From positions 1 through 14,507 of the forward strand of contig CAJACJ010000051.1 of assembly GCA_903938205.1 (NCBI GenBank): 14,507 nt of DNA. The letters run 5' to 3'. Under the pieces are notes generated by a model. The model was not told the origin of the DNA. It worked only from the letters and a program-made list of their open reading frames with translations, and did not search any database. Every line of letters starts with the position of its first letter. Position 1 is the stretch's first letter. This document shows positions 9,201-14,507 of the stretch, in pieces. Made by a program: the position numbers and the translations under genes. The stretch is from an uncultured bacterium (GTDB lineage: Bacteria; Planctomycetota; Phycisphaerae; Phycisphaerales; SM1A02).

Positions 9201-9260
9201 ATCGGAAGCTCTGCGGACACTTCTCCATTTGGAAGTACGACCACTGGCTTAAGCCAATAA
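6213..9260 (+). CDS. lptD: LptD/OstA-like outer-membrane barrel protein (N-terminal signal in another frame)
   Basis: LptD is the outer-membrane beta-barrel that, with LptE, inserts lipopolysaccharide into the outer leaflet; its periplasmic OstA/LptA-like domain receives LPS from the Lpt bridge. Here two jellyroll-like stretches are visible. The first is near residues 35-62 (VVEGDVRVTVGAYSFATKKV). The second is around 195-315, with VTGSALIDLTAN (218-229) and IYLEGDVIATDGNYIMRG (272-289). Then comes the LptD transition region GNTPIFYWPYMRG (381-393) with LPEISGGYNEYRG (400-412), and a long C-terminal part of alternating aromatic and polar strands up to about residue 1000, as in a barrel. A Ser/Thr/Gly-rich tail closes it. 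The annotated GTG start at 6213 is only where the open frame becomes convincing; no signal peptide is encoded in this frame. The export signal sits in the frame starting at 6139 (see that entry). No lptE, lptA or lptC gene is adjacent. LptD assignment is by domain layout and is less certain than for the housekeeping genes. Confidence 0.8.
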   Translation: MKGDRLSGFVLPIVPVKSDLVINGTRAFAWKVDDTRRLVVEGDVRVTVGAYSFATKKVVVWINRIPSADGLISQCALYFPEVGEPSRRAGLGVAGDDVLVTASFRGEVKLKVPLLDDKAAPAQDFAAGDLRLQAYLQKLASAPAKLLTQPDVNQPKVASSDTPMVVGASIPEPPTLAPTATTVSLPQRGTLAIFQPGDLVAFAGRETSIDEKTDTIMVTGSALIDLTANDPRLKTGELRLSSERAIVFLKPGSMAQIRQDSGQLDVKAVQGIYLEGDVIATDGNYIMRGQQVYYDIALNRAVAAQAVLRTYVRNGIPVYARANEMRQISADQFEATDARVSISEFFTPHLSVGADKITVTKNPGTDAGTTIEASHVTFRSGNTPIFYWPYMRGTPEKTVLPEISGGYNEYRGTTIGTRWDLWALLGYDPIPGVEAKLVNDIYTLNGVGLGTKFSGLGANLNLYGFYDFENEEQASTGVTYTSTLKYRGLIDGDYTYLIDEHSLLQGSVAWTSDGAFVNTFRQNDFANRLEYETKAFMKLQSGNSAFTMLLKNDLDGYVINSWQLASRPYTVNKLPEIAYRRYGDSFFSDHLSWTQEYSANAMSMRLQNGTPGSSAVTSAAFNAPNATGTAANPIFNANTDITNAYQAAGYNEDVYARVYTRQELAYPIDISPAKITPFINGTAIGYALNDFSNYSTINGTNGQSGTTRGLMGIGARSSAEFSQSFDGVQNAALDVNRLRYVVQPNSTVWGGYDTADKGEYPIFDQNVEGISAAQVAQIGAKQRLQTYRGGPGAWRSVDWITLDAGAVVNNGGANFGRTSGTGLAYAQSPTPSFYSWRPELSQWGSHLYGSSSWEISSTFTAYGSVKWMLDDVPTYTTGAFKNMARGSLGMRMQHSPDTSFFIEYRSINNFDPSNYYINDELLQLGVAYQISKLYTFTLSPQIDLVEHNLRAASANLTRSFPDFNLSAGVGYDSLTDVYSFGISLSIPAIGASTPGLIGSSADTSPFGSTTTGLSQ

Positions 9261-9314
9261 ATTCGCTCTCTTGCGGCGGCAAAATCCTCAAATTTGAATT
9301 GACAAAGCGCGCGC

Positions 9315-10346
9315 TCACTCTTCAAAAAGCGCGCCGGGCACTTCGATCAACTTCTCACCAATGTGCGCGGCGCCTGCGGCGGTCAGCCTGCGGCCCTGTC
9401 GAGTGCGCGACAAAAATCCGCGGCGCAGCAAATACGGTTCAACCATGTCTTCCAATGTGCCGGCGTCATCACCCAATGTTGCGGCAAGCGCGTCAAGGCC
9501 AACTGGTCCGCCGCGATATTGACGCGCGAGCGTGGTTAAATATTTTCGATCAAGTTCATCTAGACCCATGGCGTCAACGCCCTCAAGTTCCAGCGCGCCG
9601 TCCACGGCCTTGTCATCCACCTTGCCGCCCGATTTCACCGCGGCCCAATCACGCACGCGACGCAACAAACGCAGCGCCACGCGCGGAGTTCCGCGACTGC
9701 GGCCCGCGATGCGTGTCAGCGTGCTGCTGGCCACTTTCATGGACAACAAATCCGCGGCGCGCACAAGAATGCGCTGCAAATCGGAATCGTCGTAAAAATC
9801 CAAATGATGCGCAATGCCAAAGCGACTGCGCAATGCTTGTGTCAGCAAACCCGCGCGCGTGGTGGCGCCAATCAGCGTGAATGGTTTCAGCGGCAGCGTG
9901 ACAATGCGAGCGTGCATGCCGCTGTCCACCGTGAAGTCCACGCGGTATTCCTCCATCGCGGGATAAATATATTCCTCCACGCTCGCAGGCAAGCGATGGA
10001 TTTCATCTATGAACAACACGTCGCGCGGCTGCATGCGCGTAAGCGTGCCCACCAAATCGCCCGCCTTGGTCAGCGCGGGACCGCTGGTGACATAGGCGCG
10101 CGAACCCATCTCCGCGGCAATCACATGCGCCAACGTTGTCTTGCCAAGTCCGGGTGGACCGTGCAACAACACATGATCAATCGGCTCATTGCGCGTGCGC
10201 GAGGCGTCAAGCGCAATGCGAATGCGCTCCACCAACGCGGACTGTCCTATGTATTCATCAAGCGCGCGCGGACGCAATGTGTGCGACTGCGGATCAAGTT
10301 GATCCTCTGACACTTCATCGGCGGAAACAATGCGCTCGCGGGCCAT
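9315..10346 (-). CDS. ruvB: Holliday junction branch migration ATPase RuvB
   Basis: RuvB forms hexameric AAA+ rings that, guided by RuvA, pump DNA through Holliday junctions during recombinational repair. The full-length 343-residue protein has the RuvB linker LRPRALDEYIGQ (24-35), Walker A GPPGLGKTT (63-71), Walker B LFIDEIHR (111-118), the RuvB beta-hairpin region around VDFTVDSGMHAR (136-147), and sensor 1 TLIGATTRAGLL (157-168). An arginine-finger region LRSRFG (172-177) and sensor 2 RSRGTPRVALRLLRRVRD (216-233) follow, then the C-terminal winged helix ending in EPYLLRRGFLSRTRQGR (303-319). All elements expected for activity are present. Neither ruvA nor ruvC is in the window; instead lemA lies 3 nt upstream on the same strand, so they are probably co-transcribed. 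It converges with the LptD-like gene. Confidence 0.97.
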   Translation of the reverse strand: MARERIVSADEVSEDQLDPQSHTLRPRALDEYIGQSALVERIRIALDASRTRNEPIDHVLLHGPPGLGKTTLAHVIAAEMGSRAYVTSGPALTKAGDLVGTLTRMQPRDVLFIDEIHRLPASVEEYIYPAMEEYRVDFTVDSGMHARIVTLPLKPFTLIGATTRAGLLTQALRSRFGIAHHLDFYDDSDLQRILVRAADLLSMKVASSTLTRIAGRSRGTPRVALRLLRRVRDWAAVKSGGKVDDKAVDGALELEGVDAMGLDELDRKYLTTLARQYRGGPVGLDALAATLGDDAGTLEDMVEPYLLRRGFLSRTRQGRRLTAAGAAHIGEKLIEVPGALFEE

Positions 10347-10349
10347 GAA

Positions 10350-10907
10350 TTAAAATCGAACCTGCGGCGCGGCGCGCGCAACTTCATCATCTTCCTTGAA
10401 GAAGCCAAGAACCTTCATGCCAAATATGCCGGCCACAATGTTGGACGGAAACACGGCAATGGCTTCGTTATATGAAGCGACCGTTTGATTAAAGCCCTGA
10501 CGCTTGCCGCTGATTCTATTTTCAGTTTCAGCAAGTTCGCCCTGCAATTTCATGAATCCGCCGTCGGCCTTGAGATTTGGATACGCCTCAGCGACCGCCA
10601 TCAGGCGACCCAGTGAACGCGTGAGCGCGCCCTCTGTTTCAACGCGCTCATTCAATGTGCGTGCTTGCGTTGCGGCGGCGCGCGCCTGCATGACCGCGGT
10701 CAGTGTTTCTTTTTCATGCGCCGCGTAACCCTTTACGGTCTCCACTAAATTTGGAATTAAGTCGTGGCGGCGGCGCAGTTCAGTATCAATGTCGGCGAAG
10801 GAACCTTCAGCCGCGATACGGCGTCGCTGCAAACCGTTGTATATGGTGATCACGGAAATCACCACGATCAATGCTGCAACAACAATAAGAAGAAGAATGG
10901 GTGTCAT
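10350..10907 (-). CDS. LemA family membrane protein
   Basis: LemA proteins are small single-pass inner-membrane proteins with a long helical bundle; their biochemical role is not firmly known. This 185-residue one starts with a hydrophobic anchor (about residues 4-22, LLLIVVAALIVVISVITI), then the family core YNGLQRRR (23-30), DIDTELRRRHDLIPNLVETV (39-58) and GYAAHEKETLTAVMQAR (60-76). The C-terminal signature AVAEAYPNLKADGGFMKLQ (105-123) and the ETENRISGKRQGFN stretch (127-140), followed by VASYNEAI, are also present. The usual Trp before the Ile-Asp motif is replaced (GSFADID). The start has the clearest Shine-Dalgarno in the window. The stop lies 3 nt before the ruvB ATG. It is preceded on the same strand by the LON-domain gene with a 79-nt gap. 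Confidence 0.94.
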   Translation of the reverse strand: MTPILLLIVVAALIVVISVITIYNGLQRRRIAAEGSFADIDTELRRRHDLIPNLVETVKGYAAHEKETLTAVMQARAAATQARTLNERVETEGALTRSLGRLMAVAEAYPNLKADGGFMKLQGELAETENRISGKRQGFNQTVASYNEAIAVFPSNIVAGIFGMKVLGFFKEDDEVARAAPQVRF

Positions 10908-10915
10908 TTATGCTG

Positions 10916-10920
10916 CCTCC
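10916..10920 (-). promoter_or_regulatory. Shine-Dalgarno of lemA
   Basis: Read on the minus strand the bases are GGAGG, eight nucleotides before the lemA ATG (10907-10905). It is a full-strength ribosome binding site and fixes the lemA start. It stands out because I see no comparable purine-rich site before ribH, ubiA-like, LON, or the signal-peptide start of the LptD-like gene. Confidence 0.8.
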
Positions 10921-10986
10921 ATGTGGTTGAAGATACCCACTTCTCACATGAAAGAAAAAATAAACCGCGCGGGCAATTCACCAAAC

Positions 10987-11709
10987 TTAATTCCAGCTTA
11001 AACCCTTGGGCCAGTGTTGCGTACCCTGCGCGTCGGCCGCCGCCACCACGCCTTCAAGGCGGGCGATTTCATTGGCCACAAGTTGCGCGCGCTCCCACGG
11101 ATTTCCGCAAGACAACAAGTGATAACGCGCGTGCTCGTCGCGCAACATGGCCGCGCCAACAAGTTCAATCACCGCGTGCGTTGGCATGTCGCGGCGGTCC
11201 GCCCACTCGGCCACTTTCTTCACGCTTGAAAGTCGTTGCAACAACGGCCGATGCAGCAACTCCTGCAAAACCTTGCGCGCCGCCTTCATTTTGGGCGGCA
11301 TTTGATTCGGCGGATCAATTGGATACAGCGTCGCCGTGCGATATGCCTTTGATTCACACGGCTCTTGAATTTCTTTGATGCGCGCGCGGCAGACTCCGTG
11401 CAAGACAATATTGTGGCGGCCATCTTTCAGTTGCTCGTGCTGCACAATTTGTCCAACGCACACAGCGGGCCGCAACTTCGGCGAGGCGCCAACGGTGTCC
11501 ACAAACTTTCCGCCCACAACCGCCATGGCGATCGGACCAGCCGTTAATAAATTTCCTGCTCGCATTTTTCGCAGCGCGTCCTCCACCATTTGTCGATAGC
11601 GCGGCTCGAACACATGCAAGCCTTGCACCGCGTGGGGCAACAGCGAAACACATGACAGCGGAAAAAGTGGAATCGGCCGATTGAAGTCGACCATGATTGT
11701 GTCGCTCAT
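10987..11709 (-). CDS. Stand-alone LON substrate-binding domain protein
   Basis: The 240-residue protein has the N-terminal domain of Lon protease but no ATPase or protease domain. The LON signature is visible near the start: RPIPLFPLSCVSLLPH (11-26), then LHVFEPRYRQMVEDAL (31-46). Further conserved-looking turns are IAMAVVGG, PAVCVGQIVQHEQLKDGRHN and VLHGVCRARI. The C-terminal third (from about 135) is helical (AARKVLQELLHRPLLQRL, then a charged stretch). Such stand-alone LON-domain proteins are common in bacteria and are thought to bind peptides or proteins, but no defined function is known. It lies 42 nt after the large fusion gene and 79 nt before lemA, all on the minus strand. The initiator could also be the ATG five codons downstream (at 11694); I kept 11709. 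Confidence 0.88.
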   Translation of the reverse strand: MSDTIMVDFNRPIPLFPLSCVSLLPHAVQGLHVFEPRYRQMVEDALRKMRAGNLLTAGPIAMAVVGGKFVDTVGASPKLRPAVCVGQIVQHEQLKDGRHNIVLHGVCRARIKEIQEPCESKAYRTATLYPIDPPNQMPPKMKAARKVLQELLHRPLLQRLSSVKKVAEWADRRDMPTHAVIELVGAAMLRDEHARYHLLSCGNPWERAQLVANEIARLEGVVAAADAQGTQHWPKGLSWN

Positions 11710-11751
11710 GCAAAGCCAATGCTAGGAGCGCCAAGCGAGTTCGTCACCTGT

Positions 11752-14507
11752 CTATTGAAAAGTAAGAAGTTCACGATTCTTCACCGCTGCGCGCGAGCGA
11801 TGTTGACGCGAAGAGCGGAACAGCGTGAGTAAATCCTCGGAATCCACATTGCCGACGGAGGTTGTTCCAAGCACATCACCTGCTTGCGCCGGCACGCGCC
11901 CATCGGACAAAACGGTCAACGCTAAATGTTCGCTTGGACTGTTGCTTGCGGCAAATCCCGCAGCGCACAGAGGCGCGTCCAAGATTGTGTCGCCCCAAGG
12001 ATCAATTTGCGGCGGTGAATCAACGCAAAAACCACCGGCGCGATTCTGCCACAGCGCGCCAAACGCCGCGATGCGATCCACCATATCGCGCAACCGCTCA
12101 ATATGCGCAAGCACCCACGGCCGCGCCAACCATGGCGGCGCGCCTGTCTCCACGCGGCGATCCGCGATCACGCTCTCTATCGCCCGCTGCGCAAAAGCGA
12201 ATCGATCAAAGCCCATCATGCGCACATATTCGCTGGCGTTGGTGGCATGCAGATCAACGCTGATAACATCGGCGTCAATCGCCGCCAACTTTTCAAGCGC
12301 GTCCAGTGATAACAATTCACTGCGCACGGAAAGCGCCAACGCGCCGGCTTTACGAATCTGATTTGCAAACTCAACCACATCCGGATGCACAAGCGGGTCG
12401 CCCGCTCCACCAAGTGTCACCACCACATCGCGCGCCTCCGCCACGCGCGCAAGTATGCGATCCATTCTTTTCTGCGTCATGGTTGGCCGCTGCAATGTGC
12501 CAAAGCGATGGGGACTTGCAAGACCGCAACCACGCCGACCCGTATTCAATTCAATGGTGAGAAATTGCGGCACAAATGTTGGCGGCGCGTTGGCGTGTCG
12601 AGCGAGCGCCTCAAACTGCGCGTGCGCGGAAATTTCCGCGCCGTGCAACAGTGGCTCAAGCGCGCGGCGCACGCGCTGAACACTTCGCGGCGTGTCCATG
12701 ATCAAGCGGTCTGCCACCGCCGCCACGAAGTCTGGAATTGCAATGATTTCCGCTGAATTTCGCGTGTCGGCGCGCTCCTCAATCCACTGGCCAATGCTGC
12801 GCGCGCCGCCACTTGCCAACAAGCGCACGCTTTCGATCGGCAACAAGCACGCGCCAATTCCAGGCGCGGCCAACGAGCACACAAACTGCAAGTCGTGCGC
12901 GCTTGAGCGCCACCGCTCCACCAAGCCGCGAACTCCCCAATGCTCCTTCACGGCAATCAACGGCCAATCCGCGCCGCACACCAACACCGCGTTGGCGTGC
13001 ACATGTTCGCACGCAAGCAACGCGGCCTTGGCGGAAAAAACTTCATCGAACACACACAGATTGGCAATGCCGCCGCGCGAACATGAATCACTCCATGCGC
13101 GCGCCGCGCGAATGTCCGCATGGCCCGCGCCAAATACAGGTTCAGGCGCGTACACAATGTGCAAATGCGAACTTGGTTCAAGACCTTCAAGCGCCGCGCG
13201 ATGATCCCAATTTTCTGGTACCACCAAACACACGTGCTCAATCTCATCGCTCTCCAAAAGGCGATCAATGGTGCGCCGCAATACGGTGCGCCCGCCAAAC
13301 TCAAGTTCAAGCGAGCGTTCAACGCCCGTTCCACCACGAAGTGGATCAATCGCAAGCACGGCCACAACTCGCGGCGCGTCGCGTTTCACGGCGCCATGTT
13401 GGGTGTTGTTGGCACCTGGCACCGCCGCGCGCGCGTCATTATCAACCACGCCGATCACGTTCACCGCATTTTGCGCAGGCACTTTGGATATTTTTGTTTT
13501 GCCGCGCTGCCCCCACTTCACTTTCGCATTGCGCGCCGTGGCGCATGTCGCCAAACATTGCGCCAACGGCTCAACCACCGCGTGGCGCTTCACAACGCCG
13601 CCTTCGGTGGCATCAATCACGCGTAATCCAAGCGCCACGTCGTGCGCAAACGCCGCCTCAAGCAACGCGCGCTCGCTGCGCAACGCCAAATTGGTCACCA
13701 CGCTGCGCTCGTGGCGTTCACCAACGTCATCGCGCTCATCACTGGACGCACCTGCGGCAACTTCGCCAGTTTCGTTGGTCAATGTTTCGCGTTGAAGCTG
13801 CGTGGAGTTGCCAAGTATTCGATGCGTGTGCCACCAATCCCAACTTCGCACAGGTGAAATTTGCGTGCTCCACTGCAAATCAAGTTCGTTGCCTTTGGCG
13901 TGCGCCACGCCATCAATAAATGCCAAATCAAATCCAACTAAGATCACGGGGTCGCAACCCAAATAGCGCAGCAACACATATCCCAAAAGTGAATCCACCA
14001 CGCCCGCTGGCGAAGGAATGACCACGCCAGCATCCGCCAGCGAACTATCTAGAACAGCGCGCACCGAATTCGCGTTGAACGAACCCAGCCACTGCCGCGT
14101 CGCGTCGCTGAGCTCGTGCGTTGAAGCCACAAGTTGCGGCCGCAATTCCATGGCGCGAAGCGACCCCGCCGCGGCGGCCGTAGCCACCATGACAAATCGA
14201 TCTAGAAAAATTTTGTCCGCCAACACGTGCGCGTTCTTTGACAAGCTTGGTCCCGCGGAAACCAACACGCCCGCTTGTTCCTTCATGCTTCCCGCCCACG
14301 CGCCCGCCACAGGGTCGGCCAACAAAGCGGCATACACCGCTTGGCTTACTTGCATAAATTGATTCTGAAAGTCGTGCGGCACTGCCTCAAAGCGTAGCGC
14401 TTTCGATGCACCCGCATGAATGAATCCCACACGCAGGCCGCGCTCCTTTGTGCGCACGCCCACGCCCGTGTCGTACTCACAATTCCAACAACTTTTACGG
14501 CTCAAAC
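11752..14507 (-). CDS. Fusion protein: Maf/MptE-like (DUF115) + NTP-transferase-like + degenerate radical-SAM/SPASM; N-terminus beyond window
   Basis: The frame is open at the right edge, so the true start lies outside; residue numbers here count from the TTG at 14505. Region 1 (about 20-320) looks like the Maf/MptE-like family (flagellin glycosyltransferase and 6-hydroxymethylpterin diphosphokinase relatives): GVLVSAGPSLSKN (79-91) matches the family's GAGPSLDEN nucleotide-binding motif, and LLRYLGCDPVILVGFDLAFI (178-197) with DGVAHAKG (198-205) matches its second half. Region 2 (about 378-620) resembles a GT-A/MobA-like nucleotidyltransferase: VVAVLAIDPLRGG, GGRTVLRRTIDRLLESDEIE, VLVCGADWPLI. 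Region 3 (about 645-905) has the layout of a radical-SAM barrel (VVVTLGGAGDPLVHPDVVEF) and a SPASM-like tail (LSDGRVPAQAGD, SVGNVDSEDLLTLF), but the cluster cysteines are nearly all gone. Family links are by motif and are not confirmed by alignment. A similar NTP-transferase/SPASM combination has been described in spirochaetes, as far as I recall. It heads the LON-lemA-ruvB cluster. Confidence 0.7.
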   Translation of the reverse strand, partial: LSRKSCWNCEYDTGVGVRTKERGLRVGFIHAGASKALRFEAVPHDFQNQFMQVSQAVYAALLADPVAGAWAGSMKEQAGVLVSAGPSLSKNAHVLADKIFLDRFVMVATAAAAGSLRAMELRPQLVASTHELSDATRQWLGSFNANSVRAVLDSSLADAGVVIPSPAGVVDSLLGYVLLRYLGCDPVILVGFDLAFIDGVAHAKGNELDLQWSTQISPVRSWDWWHTHRILGNSTQLQRETLTNETGEVAAGASSDERDDVGERHERSVVTNLALRSERALLEAAFAHDVALGLRVIDATEGGVVKRHAVVEPLAQCLATCATARNAKVKWGQRGKTKISKVPAQNAVNVIGVVDNDARAAVPGANNTQHGAVKRDAPRVVAVLAIDPLRGGTGVERSLELEFGGRTVLRRTIDRLLESDEIEHVCLVVPENWDHRAALEGLEPSSHLHIVYAPEPVFGAGHADIRAARAWSDSCSRGGIANLCVFDEVFSAKAALLACEHVHANAVLVCGADWPLIAVKEHWGVRGLVERWRSSAHDLQFVCSLAAPGIGACLLPIESVRLLASGGARSIGQWIEERADTRNSAEIIAIPDFVAAVADRLIMDTPRSVQRVRRALEPLLHGAEISAHAQFEALARHANAPPTFVPQFLTIELNTGRRGCGLASPHRFGTLQRPTMTQKRMDRILARVAEARDVVVTLGGAGDPLVHPDVVEFANQIRKAGALALSVRSELLSLDALEKLAAIDADVISVDLHATNASEYVRMMGFDRFAFAQRAIESVIADRRVETGAPPWLARPWVLAHIERLRDMVDRIAAFGALWQNRAGGFCVDSPPQIDPWGDTILDAPLCAAGFAASNSPSEHLALTVLSDGRVPAQAGDVLGTTSVGNVDSEDLLTLFRSSRQHRSRAAVKNRELLTFQ

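Noticed and set aside
9245..9314. Palindromes at the lptD/ruvB convergence (TGGCTTAAGCCA at 9245-9256, TCAAATTTGA at 9288-9297, AGCGCGCGCT at 9306-9315) as a bidirectional terminator
   Set aside because: The stems have little or no loop and no T-run follows, so they do not make a convincing intrinsic terminator; short palindromes are frequent in this composition.
10950..10974. GC palindrome CCGCGCGG followed by a T-rich run on the minus strand, between the LON gene and lemA
   Set aside because: The palindrome has no room for a loop, so it cannot form a proper terminator hairpin. A terminator here is possible but not supported.
12813..13919. A long open frame on the plus strand (368 codons) opposite the fusion gene
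   Set aside because: The translation is low-complexity, rich in R, P, A, Q and H, and has no recognisable domain; it is antisense to a frame with clear protein motifs. High GC and GCG-rich codons make such shadow frames common here.

Overview
The window is a gene-dense stretch of bacterial chromosome with eleven protein-coding genes, and the genes at both edges run off the window. I see no rRNA, tRNA, CRISPR array or insertion sequence. The gene set suggests a Gram-negative-type bacterium of the Planctomycetota/PVC kind, perhaps Phycisphaerae. It has an LptD-like outer-membrane barrel and a lone pseudopilin of the planctomycete style (FTLIELLVVIGIIALL followed by a long domain ending in a G-x-YxDGSVHD motif). 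Shine-Dalgarno sequences are mostly absent, apart from a clear GGAGG before lemA. This assignment is an inference from gene content only.

Left arm, minus strand, read right to left (5033 down to 1): ribH, nusB and ftsY are joined by overlapping stop/start codons (ATGA and TGATG). About 41 nt later comes a pseudopilin, then an ATGA-overlapped single-pass membrane protein of unknown function. After a 105-nt gap there is the N-terminal two thirds of an HrpB-type DEAH helicase. The layout suggests one translationally coupled transcript combining riboflavin synthesis, antitermination/rRNA transcription, SRP targeting and a secretion-type pseudopilin.

Centre, plus strand (5089-9260): a UbiA-type membrane prenyltransferase is transcribed divergently from ribH. 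It has the first Asp-rich motif but no recognisable second one. It is followed by a large LptD/OstA-like barrel protein. The barrel frame lacks a signal peptide, but a textbook signal peptide lies just upstream in another frame (from 6139) and ends at the very point where the barrel frame begins. This looks like a one-nucleotide frameshift.

Right arm, minus strand (14507 down to 9315): a large protein, incomplete at its N terminus, combines three regions. These are a Maf/MptE-like (DUF115) domain, a nucleotidyltransferase-like GT-A domain, and a radical-SAM/SPASM-like C-terminus that has lost nearly all its cluster cysteines. It is followed by a stand-alone LON substrate-binding-domain protein, a LemA protein and RuvB, with gaps of 42, 79 and 3 nt. 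lptD and ruvB converge on a 54-nt spacer.

The most unusual item is the three-part fusion protein at 11752-14507. The most useful correction to a naive annotation is the missing signal peptide of the LptD-like gene.
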